From Nymphaea colorata (taxonomy: Eukaryota > Streptophyta > Magnoliopsida > Nymphaeales > Nymphaeaceae), in assembly GCF_008831285.2 (NCBI RefSeq), contig NC_045138.2, positions 18,323,934 through 18,387,933 on the forward strand: a stretch of 64,000 nucleotides of DNA, given 5' to 3'. How positions within the stretch are numbered: the stretch's first letter is position 1; each line of letters opens with the position of its first letter. The notes below the pieces were generated by a model. That model did no database searches and had not been told where the DNA came from. It saw nothing but the letters and a program-made list of their open reading frames with translations. Below, one piece after another: positions 13,097-24,737 of this stretch. The translations under genes were made by a program, and so were the position numbers.

Positions 13097-13480
13097 TATG
13101 CCGGACTGAAGTTGGGGGAAGTAAACTTCAGTCCGGCATAATAGAAGTTGGGGGAAGCAAACTTCTTGCCTAAGACGAACATCAGAAAGGTGGAGAACGT
13201 CATCTGTGCCTCACTTTTCCGGCAAGAACATGCAGATAATGATCTGCCTGGTGAGCCCATGAAAGATCTGGAGCTGTTCGATCGGAAAAGGCTTATTGGT
13301 ATTCTACAGCAATATTTCGGATATATTGCCACGAAAAGGGTGAAAGGAGCCATGACCTTCATCACAAAGCCATGGCGCTACACCACAAGCTCATAGTGGC
13401 TCATTCCCCGCTCCGGCGCACCTCCGTGATGATGTTCATGCCGGCATAGCTGAATTGAAGCGAGACCATGGCGATGCAGC
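13097..13480 (-). pseudogene. WAT1/UMAMIT-type transporter fragment, exon 1-intron-exon 2 (left arm)
   Basis: Minus-strand 13477-13427 reads IAMVSLQFSYAGMNII, the hallmark first transmembrane segment of WAT1-related transporters (family form: SLQFGYAGMNII). After a degraded stretch, a region near 13210-13160 reads QMTFSTFLMFVLG, and 13149-13109 reads NFYYAGLKFTSPNF, the family's exon 2 motifs. WAT1-type proteins are ten-helix membrane transporters for auxin or amino acids. Here only the first two exons are present, and stops and frame changes break the reading. It forms the left arm of the palindrome and mirrors the plus-strand copy at 13500-13803. Confidence 0.75.
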
Positions 13481-13499
13481 GAGAAAGCAAGACTCACAT

Positions 13500-13803
13500 C
13501 GCCATGCGTCGCCATGATCTCGCTTCAATTCGGGTATGCCGGCATGAACATCATTCACGAGGGTGTGCCTTAACAGGTGAATGAGCCACTATGTGCTACT
13601 GGTGTGCCGCCATGCCTTTGCGCCCGCGGCCATGGCTCTTTTCGCCGATTCTCATGGAAAGGTATCAGAAACATTGCAGTAAAGTACCAACAAGCGTTTT
13701 TCAGTCGGACAGTTTGAGATCCGTCGTTGGCTCACCAGGCAGATCGTTCTTTGCATGTTGCGGCCACAGATCACACTCTCAACTTGTTCCATGAGCAATA
13801 TCC
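13500..13803 (+). pseudogene. WAT1/UMAMIT-type transporter fragment (right arm)
   Basis: The plus strand repeats the left arm in inverted order: SLQFGYAGMNII around 13517-13553, then in another frame MSHYVLLVCRHAFAP and AAMALFA at about 13580-13640, which match the exon 1 segment MSHYVLVVYRHAFAT of WAT1-type transporters. Downstream, CGHRSHSQL is the shifted remnant of the RPKITFS region, and exon 2 is largely deleted before catgagcaatatcc (13788). Non-functional fragment. Confidence 0.75.
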
Positions 13804-13805
13804 AT

Positions 13806-14228
13806 GACCATCTGATCCTTCGTCGATCCAGCGTTTATCCTCAACCGCCTGACAGGTCGAACCTGATTGAATTTTAATGTCATTCAAACAAGAAAACGTT
13901 TTAATTGTGCAAGGAACAGTGGATCTATTTCTATGAAATAGAAGTTCTCAAATAAAAAAAAAATGCGTGCAATCATCCACATACAGATTTAATATATATA
14001 CATCAAATCTTGTATATGGAGGAAGCCTTTATGATGTTGGAAAACAATTTGACCTCCATTGAAAAGCCAAATGAAAGTCGGCTGCAACGCTCATGAAACA
14101 AAAACATCAAACCTCAAGAAAAAATATAAATAAAAAAGAAACTAATGCAGAACGTACCAAAAAAAGTTAGAGCTTACTGACATTTTCAACAACTTCTTCA
14201 TCTAGACCTTATTTGATTTTCCATTCAG
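13806..14228. other. Intergenic spacer
   Basis: AT-rich sequence between two palindromes. No gene, hairpin or repeat recognised. Confidence 0.5.
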
Positions 14229-14229
14229 C

Positions 14230-14943
14230 ACCTGGTTTTGGAATTCCCACCCTTCCCCAACGAGGAGAGAAGAAAAAGGGAGGTTTTTGGCTGCATTTCA
14301 GGAATATACCCTTTGATGGCGAATTTCACCTCAGTGCACAATGGACAGTGACGGGAAGAAAGCCCAAATATCTCGAATCTAGTCGAACAGGGGAACTGGA
14401 TGGGAAAATAATGTGGGGGAAAGTGGGTAGCTGGTGTTTGGTGGTCGTTTCCCTTGTCTATCAGAAAGAGAGAGAATCGTTGAAGGTTGTAAAAGCCGAA
14501 AGAAACAATCACAAGGCAAAGCAAATATTCCCAGAAGCTTTTCCTGCATAAGAATATTCAGGCAGGTGGATTCAGAATATGAGTTAGCCCCTAGGAATCT
14601 GAATCCACCTGCTTGAATCTTCTTATGCAGGAAAAGCTTCTGGTAGTATTTGCTTTGCCTTGTGATTCTTTCGACTTTTACAACTTTCAACGACTCTCTC
14701 TCGTTCTCACGCACAAGGGAAATGACCGGCAAACAGCAGCTACCCACTTTCCCGCACATTATTTTCCCATCCAGTTCCCCTGTTCAACTAGATGCGAGAT
14801 ATTTGGGCTTTCTTCCCGTCACTGTCCATTGTGCACTGAAGTGACATTCGCCAACAAAGGGTATATTCCTGAAATGCGGCCAAAAACCTCCCTTCTTCTT
14901 TTCCCTCTTCTCTTTGGGGAAGAGTGGGAATTCCAAAACCAGA
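14230..14943. repeat. Large near-perfect palindrome, arms about 345 bp
   Basis: The left arm (about 14230-14578, starting cctggttttggaattcccac) is the reverse complement of the right arm (about 14595-14943). The spacer is only about 17 bases (around tatgagttagcccctagg). Both arms give overlapping ORFs, but I recognise no protein in them, and the ORFs mirror each other because of the inversion. The structure fits a foldback element or a head-to-head duplicated fragment able to form a long hairpin. Confidence 0.85.
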
Positions 14944-15802
14944 GGCCTGTATTTTATAGGGAAACACCATTTTCATATGGTAACTATGGATTCAAAAGAA
15001 TTAAAGTGAAGTCATAGCAAATCAAGAATTTGCAGGTATGAACAAAATGAAACTTTATATGCATACTTTTTTGGCAGAAGGCTTTTATAGGTGAAATAAA
15101 TTTTGCTACTTACGATTGATGAAAATGCAGACAATATAGAAGAAATTGAGTGGCATGTAGGAAAAGGCAGCTTCATTTCTATATTATCTTTGTTGGCTAT
15201 TGAAGAGATGAGTAGGTGCTTTCTGCTTTTGATTGGTTAAATCTTTGAATCTTGCAAAATATGGTTTTACAACCTTTTTTTTTTTCCTGCCATTTGTTTC
15301 TAGATCCATTTTATCCTCTATATTTGTAATGAGAAGCTTCATTAATTGCCAACTTCGCACTGATGATGATGTTGTCTGAAATGGTAAGGCGCAATCTCAA
15401 CCCCACCGCTCACGCACTCATCGTCTCCTTAGGTACAAAAGATGTGTCCATTCCTCACAGACTACAGCCTCTTCACCATGTATATCATGATAGTTAGTCA
15501 TGTTGCTGCTGTTTTTGAGTACTATGGTTGGTTGGATTTGATTGCAGTGGCAATCTCAATGTTCTTAATTATTGCTGACAAGATGGTGCTGTGTAAGGAA
15601 GAACTCTTCCCCTTATCTCCATTCTTGATCAAGCAAGGGTCAGCCCATTCATACATATATCTATATGATGGAAATGTCTGTAGGTCTACGTATATTTTGA
15701 CTTTTTTTTATTGTAATTCATATTTTTATGCATAAATTGTCTAATTAATAATGAAATTTCAATTTTAAATAACTTTTTTCTCTTTAATTGATATTTGATA
15801 TA
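14944..15802. other. Intergenic region, nothing recognised
   Basis: A plus-strand ORF at 15442-15735 (97 codons, hydrophobic) has no recognisable motif or splice context. I see no repeat structure. Confidence 0.45.
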
Positions 15803-17390
15803 TATATATAAGAACAATTAATGACCAATTTACAGATATTTAAAACAAAAAAAGATGGTTCATATGTGCAGCTTATAAATTTAAATAGGGATGTCAATGG
15901 ACCAGACGATTTGGATTCGATGTCTAACCTAACTGCTTCAAAAATGCAACATGTGAATAAATATTTACATTTAGTAATTAAGAAATAAGATGAGATGTCG
16001 TCCACTCTAATTTGGTTCTAAATAAATATACGATGAAATTCGGTTTTGCATTTGATTTTAAATAAATATCTTATATCCAATCTAAAGTCAGATCTTATGG
16101 TTGGATTTGTTTGTATATTTGAAAATTACATCATATTATTTGTGAATTTAAAAGTTAGATCATACTAAACTCGGACTGCGCATTTAAAAATCGGATTCAA
16201 AGTGGTATAAAGTTTTTTTTTCCTTCTTATTTACGTTCGAACACGAATTCAAAAGTATAGATGTCCATAAATCAGATCTATGATGAAGTGTACGGCTGAT
16301 TTGAATTTAACCCATTGGCATATCTACATTGAAACCGACTAACGCCACCAAACCTGCCCTGTACCATGTTCCTTAAACATATAATGTAAAATTAAATAAC
16401 AAATATTAAAATTTAATAAGACAAAAAAATCTTAATTTTTCAGGACTCGTTTGATGAATAGGATATTTCCTGTACCCATGTCAATAAAATTCAAAATTTT
16501 GAAAATTTTCTTGCCCATCAAAGTTAGGATGAAAAAAGTAAATGTTGGGTTGGTTTTCAGAAAGTTTTTTTTCAGAAATTTCTTTCCATTTAAGGGGTGA
16601 AAAAAAATTTTCAGGATAAAAAAAAGTTGCCGTTGGATTCTCAAGCAATGCTTAATTCAACTATTTTGTTTTTTCTTCTTATGGAACTGAGAAATTTATT
16701 TCTTGAAACATAAACCCAAATACAACAAACACAAAGAGGTTCTCCAAAATCTTGATTTTGTTTCTATTTTTTCAATTCCTGAAATAAGTTTATGAAAATT
16801 CTTTTAAACTCTATATTTCCAATGCATCAAAGGGCCCCTTATAGAAACTATATTTGGTCAATATTAACAACACCGGCCTAAATAGTCAAATCACTCTTCA
16901 GGTGTCAGTCCTCAAAGTTGACCTTCCAGATCTTAAGAAAATTGAAATGATCGAACTCAACAAATCAATTACTTGCTTTTCATTCAGATTCTATAATAGA
17001 AGGACGGAAATTGCCAAGTTCTTCCCCTTCCATACCTCACAAAAAAGTCTTTCCTACATTTTGATTGACGTTTGAAGGATGCAATCTCCCATGTATACTG
17101 TTCTTGATTAATTAAAACGAACAGGTATATTCTTTAGCATGGCGGTGACATGCCGATGCTTTTAGGGGGGCGTATCGAACTTTGATTCTAGAATTAAAAT
17201 TATAAAAATGAAGCTCTACTTCAAATGTTCCAGTTTCTTTTGTGTTTGACAATCTGAAATTAAATTAAAATTCTAGAATTGATGAATTAAAACCAACATG
17301 CACCCCAAAAAGAAACAAAGAAATTCTAAAATCTATAATAATAATTCCACCCTTAAGGTAGAATCTCAATTCCAGAATTAATAACGATGC
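15803..17390. repeat. Diverged repeat block, copy B
   Basis: Homologous by eye to 10210-11240 and longer, with additional AT-rich sequence around 16330-16850. It begins at gaccaatttacagatattta, includes aatagggatgtcaatggacc (a member of the TAGGGATGTCAA dispersed family) and ends in ttccacccttaaggtagaat. It is followed at once by the WAT1 palindrome at 17408. No intact coding region. Confidence 0.6.
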
Positions 17391-17407
17391 GGACAAATCA
17401 CAAACAC

Positions 17408-17805
17408 ACCTTCTTGATGATGTTCATGCCGGCATACCCGAATTGAAGCGAGATCAATGACGACGCAACATCGCAATGCGTCGTCATTGATCTCGCTTCA
17501 ATTCGGGTATGCCGGCATGAACATCATCCACTCACGAAGGTGTGTGCCTGAACAGCTGAATGCGCCACTATGTGCTAGTGTTGTGCCGCCGGACCGCCGT
17601 GCCTTTGCGACCGCAGGCATGGCTCCTTTCGCCGTTCTCGTGGAAAGGTACCAGAAATATTGCAATAAAGTAGCAATAAGCCTGACAGTTCGAGATCCGC
17701 CGTTGGCTCACCAGGCAGATCGTTCTTCGCGTGTTCTTTCATGAGGCCACAGATCACATTCTCAACCTTCTTCCTGATGTTCGCGTTATTCTCTTGTTAC
17801 ACGTC
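17408..17805 (+). pseudogene. WAT1/UMAMIT-type transporter fragment with terminal hairpin
   Basis: The plus strand carries LISLQFGYAGMNII at about 17484-17525, then MRHYVLVLCRR and, in another frame, AFATAGMAPFAVLVER (to about 17650), and after an intron-like stretch RPQITFSTFFLMF at about 17745-17785. These are the exon 1 and exon 2 signatures of WAT1-related transporters. The first about 55 bases (17408-17465) repeat exon 1 in inverted orientation, so the fragment starts as a head-to-head palindrome like the one centred at 13490, but with a much shorter left arm. It is frame-shifted and non-functional. Confidence 0.75.
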
Positions 17806-18249
17806 CACATCGTGTTAGGAGAACATTCAAAACCTGCGTCATATCAAGTGGATTAATTATTTCAATCGTGTCAAATGGTGTTGTAAGAAAAAATATTGTA
17901 TGTCAGTTGGAATGCTATGAAATTCAGTTTTTTAATTGTTTTCCTAAACCAATGTTTATCCAGATCTTCATGAGGATATGTTGCTTATTTATAATGTGAG
18001 ACAAATAACAACACACAGATAAGATGACTAAAATTAAAACAAGATTCAGTTCAATTAATGATCCGTTCGTCATGCAAGAATGTCAAATAATATAAAAGTA
18101 AATAAAGATATAAATTGGAAAACAATTAAGCATGATACGAAATATACGAACACACTACAGTGCTGACTTTGTGGATAAATATTTTCAGGGGAGTGGCTTT
18201 TAGTTCCATTTAAACAAGAAAATGGTATATTTAGTACTTATATGTGTTT

Positions 18250-19640
18250 TGATAATTCATTTTTCTTATTAAAGACCTTCTCTTTGCTGGCACCATGGAA
18301 CTGTCATCCAGTAACACGCCCAAGATGAAAAAGAAAGTTTTCATCTTTTACTGGATGGTGGATTGACTCAGGAGATATTCAACATATAACGAAGAGCAAC
18401 GATGGAATGATTGACTTGATCAAGGAATATCAACTTGGAGAGCATCGATCATCCATGGGAAATAACATTTCTTGCAAAGTATTAGGTATTGGTTCAGTTT
18501 GTCTTAATGTGAATGACACACATATAATTTTAGTGGTTGTGTTACCATCAATATGGTACAACTTGGTGTCCGTACCAGCTCTAATTGAAAAGAGTTTTGA
18601 AGTCGCATTCAATCTAGGAAAGGTGAGGATGGGAAAGCACGGTTGGGTCAAGTTTGAAGGTAAATTGGTTGCTTAAGCCGATCAATTATTTAAAAAATGT
18701 GAACCTCGCATATATGCTGAAATGGTTAGAAAACAATTTCAAACAGAAGTCGTAAAAGCCTACAATTTGTTAGAAATAATTCATACAAATAAATATGAAC
18801 TTTTAAAAACTCATAAAGGTGTTGCATGTCATTACATTTATTGATGACTTTTCAAGGTATCAATGTATATACCGTGCATCAAATAAGTCAGAAGCACTTG
18901 ATAAATTTAGTATATATCGTCGAGAAGTTAAAAAACAACTAGGTCGAGATATTAAAATTTTGAGATTTGATCGAGTTGGAACAATATGCTTCTAATGATT
19001 TATATACTTATTGCCAAGAGAATGACACTGATAATCAAACATCAACGCCAATAATTCCGTAACAAAATGTAATTGCTGAAACAGTAGAACATTTTTAAAT
19101 ATGACCGGATCTACATTATCAAATGCATCTTTGTCTAAAGAATTTTGGGTGAGATTGTTTGCACAACTATGCATATTTTAAATAGAGTTCCATGTAAAGT
19201 GTCATCTCTACACCATATCAATTATGGATTGACAAAAAACCATATCTAAGTTACCTTCTTTGATGGAGTTCTATAACTCAGGTAAAACTTGTGAATCCAT
19301 CAAGAGATAAGTTGATGACAACTCAATCCGATGTACAATCCTTGCATATTTAAATGGATCTAAAAGATGTAGGTTTTATCATCCAGATATGGGCTTAATT
19401 GAAAGTATAGATGTTGAATTTTTTTAAGAGTTAAATAATGATGATAAAAATCTCATAGTTATTATTAGCCGTGGCCCTTATGATTTAATTGTTGTTAATC
19501 TTATTGTTCAATCAAGTAAAGATGAAGCGATCGATAATGAAAATTCTCATTCTTGTCCAACATTTATTGGAAATAAGCGACCTAAAAATCCTCCCTCATA
19601 TTCAGATGACTATGATGTTTATTTCCCATTCTAAATTGTT
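18250..19640 (+). mobile_element. Ty1/Copia retrotransposon fossil (partial, broken)
   Basis: Plus-strand pieces match Copia pol in order: a protease/pre-integrase region (about 18350-18670) and an integrase core with TFIDDFSRY near 18830-18860 and KQLGRDIK near 18930, followed by downstream integrase sequence to about 19400. Reverse transcriptase and RNase H are not seen and no LTR pair was found. It is an old, heavily decayed partial copy with more than five breaks. Confidence 0.8.
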
Positions 19641-20311
19641 TTCCAAGGTTTTTAACAATTCTTGATTAATATGTACATTGTTTTCAATTTTATTTGTAGA
19701 CCAATATCCTTTTCTTTTTATCTCGATTAATTGATTGGATTAATCAATGTTCTTGTCATAAGAGGGAGGATTAAATTGAGGGCTTTGGCTCCGAGAATTA
19801 CTTTAGATTCTCCTAGCACATAAAATCTTCCAAAAAAGTTTTTTGGGAGATTATGGTGGTAGAAAAAAAATAAGTTGAACAAAATTCGTGTTTGGTATTC
19901 AAAGGTGTATTCCCCGGAATAAAGTATACATAAACTAGGAATAAAAAATTAATGGGGTTATTATACGGACATTAATGGAACCAGGAATTGAATCAGTTAA
20001 TTTCAACAAAATAGATTGACTATATGACTAATGTGAAGCATCTGTACGTGGCAGGATCTTTACCAAGTCCATCGTTTAATCTCAAGCCAAAGAACCGATA
20101 TTCGTAAGAGTCAATATATTCACAACAGCTAATTCCCAAGTTAGACATAGTACAACAAAAGGCTTTCAAATAAACGAGAAGTTCTTGTAGGAGAAGGGGA
20201 TAGCACGACCAAGTTCATGTTTCACTTGATTCTCAGGCATTAAAAGCTTGACCAATTTCCCGAACACCAAAGATCCTAATACCATCAACAGTGAACTTCC
20301 AAGCACGCAAA
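19641..20311. other. Intergenic region and 3' flank of RING gene 1
   Basis: No gene recognised. 20166-20311 is the 3' flank of the minus-strand RING gene. It is homologous to 23613-23781 downstream of the second RING copy, showing that the duplication extends past the stop codon. Confidence 0.5.
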
Positions 20312-21003
20312 CTAACTTAGATCCGACGAAGCATGGGCTCTGCAGTAGGGGCAGTGGGAGTGAGCATTCAACCAAGGACGGAGGCACTCTGCATGATATC
20401 TGTGTAAGCATGGCAGATGGATCACTGGCTGCTGCAACTGAAGCTCATCCAAACAGATGGAGCACACATCCCCCTCCGAACCAACTTGGCTTGCAAGGAT
20501 GGCCGGCCGGAAAATTTCACCGTACTTGCAGCTAGTGGTCTCTCTCCAGCATGTCGCGGGCGAAGGCTCAGGTGTGGTAGCCTTGTTTTCCCGTCTGAAA
20601 ATTATGCTCCATCCGCGTTTGGAACTGCAACCAAACATCACTGAAGTTGGATCTTTTTCTTGCATACAGATGTCTTGAGAGAGTGGACAGACGAGGAAAA
20701 AGGCGGGGGATCGGCTCTGACTAATGTCAACAAAGTCCCCGAGACGATACCGGAATCACCAGGCTATAAGAAAGAACGGCAAACTCACCTCGGCTTCAGG
20801 CCTCGGAGCTTCTCATCTAGACTACGCCTGGCCCTGAGAGTATTTTCGTCCAGGGAAGATCCGCTGACCATTAAGCCTGAAGGGGAGTAGGCGTAGCGAT
20901 CCAACGGCCAAGTGGATGGCTTCGGCCCGATCGGCTGCTGGTGGTGGCGGCGGCTCGCCCACCTCCGGCGAGCGAGATGAACTCCCGGCAAAGTGCCTGA
21001 CAT
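20312..21003 (-). CDS. RING-H2 E3 ubiquitin ligase (RHY1A-like), two exons
   Basis: Exon 1 (21003-20789) and exon 2 (20624-20312) join at GTGAGT/GCAG borders in phase 2, giving 175 residues. The start MSGTLPGVHLARRR was chosen because the paralogue at 24356 starts with the matching MSGMLPGVEVARRR, an N-terminus I know from plant RING-H2 proteins of the RHY1A type. A mid-region SSLDENTL...ARRSLDEKL precedes the RING. The C-terminal C3H2C3 RING (CSICLDEL, LPCLHRYHAEC, HCPYC; about 133-170) has all eight ligands with spacing C2C14C1H2H2C10C2C. Such proteins bind an E2 enzyme and transfer ubiquitin; the substrate is unknown. No membrane segment is seen. The nearby second copy is broken. Confidence 0.85.
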
Positions 21004-23612
21004 GGTCAAAATTTGCCTGGTAGAGAATTTTCAGAAAGGAAAGGGACAATAATAAAGGGGGATGATATCCACTACGTGGAGGGAAGGCAACCAAGCTTCC
21101 AAAGAGACCGCTGGCTTTATAATGGTCGATTGGAAGTGGAATAACAAGCAAAACTTCCATTAAACTTCCATAAAATTGTGGAAACGCCATTTCTTCTGGA
21201 ATTGACTACTAAGGGGATGATTTAGTTCTCACGTCAAGCACACACAAACACAAATCAACCAGGACATATGATTGATTTACTCTACAAACCAATTCTTAGC
21301 TTCTCGATTCGCCTTGCGTAGTTGGTGGCATTCACCCAATCCACGACGGATTAAAAGTGAGATGCAACGTATTAATGGTGACAAATGAAACCGTAGTTTA
21401 GTGTCAATTGAAGAAAAGGTGAAATCTGCAAAGGAACTAAACCAGACCAAAGCCAAAGTTTAGACGATTCATGAGATCATGATGGAGAAAATTCTTCCAG
21501 CAAGGAGTATTCATCTGCATATTATATTCATACAGTCATCTAGAAGTATGCCAATCAACTGTGGGCGAAGATCAGCACACGTTAGCAACAAACTGTATCA
21601 CCATAGATAGACGGTTCGCGAAACAAGAACAATTTCTCTTCACCATGTTGAGATTACGTCTCAACTAGAATTTTGAAAACGGATGCAAAATCTCCGAGTA
21701 ATACCAACAGAAGGGCATGAATCCTCCCTCTTGTCTTGGGCTCGTGTCATCTGACACATAGAAGGATAAATGGATATGAATCAAATCTGAAATCATAGAT
21801 TATACCAAAGTCAGCCAGGTTATGGATTCAAGCCAGGTGGTCCTACCTGAACATTTATACGTTGGTCATACCAACATATATGTGCTAGATAATATTAAAT
21901 TATATACCACATTTTTTGTGTTACCTTTCACTACGCATGTGCGCCACATTTTTCTTAGGGCATCCCGGGGTTAGAGATGCTTAGTTTCTTCCTGTACAAA
22001 ATCATATCTGAAGAATGAATAGGTGGATACCAACCAGTCAATTAAAGGTCGGGCCTTCCACCGTCTATGGAGCCGGCTAATTATGTTCAAGATCTATATA
22101 ATAAAATCTTTTCTGGCGTAGTTGGTTGACCTTTGGTTTAAGCCAATCCATTGGTGGCGCTTGAATGAAAAAGTCCAATTCAAAATTCATGGGAGCCACT
22201 CTCTGCGCAACCCAATTAATGATGCCTATGCCTTAGAGGCAAAGAAACTAGCCACGCGGTTTTATGCAGTCAGATTTGCCACCAAGTGTCTCCACGAAAT
22301 GTAGGGTCCCTGTCTATCAAAAGAAAGATCTTTGTGTAGAAAATGAGAAATGATCATAAGCTTGATGCAACATAATGCATCTAGAAGTGGAGAGAGGTAG
22401 GTGTTTTGCGCTGCACAAAACATATTTTTTTCTGAAATTTGAGTATCTTTCGTTAGTGTAAATGAAATAGCAAAGGACCTTGACAGGAAACATGTTCAGA
22501 TTTCAGTTTTTTTTAACTCATTTTCCTTTGTCTCAATAATTTTTTTTTTACTTTTTATTTTTGGGTTGCTTAAAGTAACTAAGTTCCCTTTTTTTTTTTT
22601 TTTTGGTACAAAAGTTCCCTTTTCTTTTGTGATAACCAATAAGACATAAACCGTTCAGGTTCTTGTTCCATGTTCAAATTTGTTGTCTCTGGCTATACTA
22701 TTATCAAATTTGTTCACGTACCTGCAGTGTCTGAATTAATCGAGATCGCCCTTCCTCTTTCGATTCATTCAATTTCTTCTCCTAAATGTGTTCCTTTCTT
22801 TTGAAATCCTCTGTCTACGTGACATTAAAATATGATAATCTAAGGTATGTACTCCTGAATTATTCTAAGGATGATCTCATGATTTGATTCAACTATTCAT
22901 TTTTCTTCCTTCTCCCTAAGAATGATTCCAACAAATCGAATATGAGTCGTACAAAGATCAAAGTCACTTGACTTCACCTCCTACGCCACCTGAAGCAAAG
23001 AGCAGCAGGTGGCAGGAAGCTTCAAAGGATGTTAAGATGTCCATCATCAAATTCTCACCTCTCCTATGTTTGCATCCATAGCTTTTCTGTAATGTTGTTG
23101 GTTTTACACCAAGATCGGACGTATACATTCAAAAACCTTGATGATTTTTATTATGTAAAGAGAAAAATTGCTGTAGAGTAAGGTGCCATTAGTGGCGAAA
23201 ATTTTAAAAACTTGAAAAGGGTTCGGCATAAATCATGGTAAGTGCCCAAATTTCTGCATGTTCTGCAATAAAAATACAGAGGTGCTTCTATCGAGCATAA
23301 AAACATGTCGGACAGAGGCGGTGTTCGAGTTTCAAGCCTGATGCAGCTTCCTAATTCCATCGATATCCAGATAAACAACCATTTTTTGGACGAAATAGAC
23401 AGATCGATATAGAATAGTGAGGAGAGTTTCGTTTCTTGAAAGATTGAGAAACATCCTTTCGAAGTCCTTCAGTTGCCAACATCTCATCGAAGATACTAAA
23501 ACAGAGTCAATTGATAGACGGTAAGTTCCGTGAATTTCCAAAGTAAATATATTTACAGTAATTGAGCTCCCCATATTAGAAGCTACATCAAAAGGCTCTG
23601 TAGCTAGTTCTT
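21004..23612. other. Intergenic region between the two RING genes
   Basis: No coding exon recognised. The promoter of RING gene 1 lies just above 21003. Poly-T runs occur near 22505-22610. Several short ORFs (22122-22304, 23151-23574) show no motif. Confidence 0.5.
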
Positions 23613-23781
23613 TTAGGAGTCGGGAAAAGGACGACCAAGTTCATGAAATCCCTTGATTTCTCCGACACCAATTTCATGAACAACAACAATTCCCAATATC
23701 ACAAGCGTTAATCTCCAAACACCTAAACTACCACACAACCGATGAAAATGGATCCGCAGTAGAGGCAACGAGCTTGAGCAT

Positions 23782-24356
23782 TCAAGAAAGCGCGGAGGCA
23801 CTCCGTATGCGTCCGTGGAAGCATGGTAGGCGGATCACAGACTGCTGTAAATGAAACCCATCCAAACAGGCGGAGCACAGATCCCTCCCTGCACCTACTT
23901 GGCTTGAAAGAATCGCAGACCGGAAATTTTCGAGGGTCGTGCTCGGAATGGGCTCTTTCCGGCTTGTTTCCGGCGGAGGCTCATCCGCTGGGGGCCTGTT
24001 TCTCTGGCAGAAAAACGTACTCCATCCGCGTTTGCAGCTGCAACAAAAAGTTACGAAAATGAACACTCGGGACCTCAGGACCTGGATTTCCGATCAGTAC
24101 CGGAAAAGACTGTGAGAAGTAGAAAGCGTGAGGGAGAGCGACAAACTCACTTTGGTTTCCGGTTCCATAGCTTCTCCTCGAGGTTACGCTTAGCCTTGAG
24201 AGTATTTTCATCCAAAGAAGATTCCCCAGCAGTCGCGCCTAACGGGCAGAAGGCGTCGGGATCCATCCGGCGAGTGGAGGGCTTCGACACGATCTGGTGG
24301 TGGTGGCTTGCCCTCCTCCGGCGAGCGACCTCAACTCCAGGCAGCATGCCTGACAT
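23782..24356 (-). pseudogene. Second RING-H2 gene copy, frame lost inside the RING
   Basis: Exon 1 (24356-24151) encodes MSGMLPGVEVARRRR and SSLDENTLKAKRNLEEKL. Exon 2 starts at 24037 with the same splice phase as RING gene 1. The product follows the paralogue through CSACLDGF and LPCFH. One base is then missing relative to gene 1 (CATACGGAG against CATGCAGAG) and the frame ends at 23782 with SASALS, before the last two zinc-ligand pairs. In the other frame the remaining ligands are still visible (TECLRAF, RCLYC). The product, if made, would lack half of the RING. It is most likely a recent pseudogene of a tandem duplication, although a dominant-negative fragment or an assembly error is possible. 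Confidence 0.75.
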
Positions 24357-24737
24357 GGTCGAAAATTTCCTTCCAAGCAGAATTCTCCGGCGAGGCGAGG
24401 GAGAGGGAGAGGAGGTTGGGAAAGTCTCCTACGTTTCTGGGAAGACTGAAACGAGAGAAAAAGGCAGAAAGTTCGACGAAATTGGGGAAAGTTATAATGA
24501 GGTCCGTTTATTTGGTCGTACAGCTGGGACGGGGAGAAATTTCTTCGGTGCTTCCTTAATTCGTTGCTTTCAGATTATTTAACCAGGAAATTAGAATTTT
24601 TCCTATTATTAAAGAAGAACAAAATCTGGTCTAGGGAGTTTAGTCGATTTTTTCTTAAGTTATTAGTGAAAAAAAAACAAGGGCATAAATGCATTATTTA
24701 TCGTACGGTTCACGGAGAATGGAAATGTTCTCCTCAG
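24357..24737. other. Upstream flank of RING copy 2
   Basis: GC-richer flank with ORFs on the plus strand that only mirror exon 1. No element recognised before the duplicated segment begins. Confidence 0.4.

Larger units (their letters stand above)
11825..13805. mobile_element. Complex foldback element built from WAT1-type gene pieces
   Basis: The core is a head-to-head inverted repeat: left arm about 13150-13480, right arm about 13497-13805, with a short spacer near 13480-13497. The 41-bp sequence aagttgggggaagtaaactt... occurs at 11889-11929 and again at 13109-13149 in the same orientation. The sequence cgtgagcaatatcc or its complement occurs near 11857, 13080 and 13790. Between the two 41-bp copies lies about 1.2 kb of other sequence containing its own hairpin (11970-12350). 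I read this as a foldback or Pack-type element carrying duplicated host gene exons, later interrupted. Its outer ends and target duplication are not certain. Confidence 0.6.

Noticed and set aside
13148-13396. Plus-strand ORF with KVENVIC and NDLPGEP, similar to an ORF antisense at 17575-17757
   Set aside because: It looked like a conserved protein because it occurs twice, but it is the antisense of the WAT1 exon 2 and intron sequence.
14213-15017. Two similar ORFs on opposite arms (112 and 134 codons)
   Set aside because: Their similarity is forced by the palindrome. No family is recognised.
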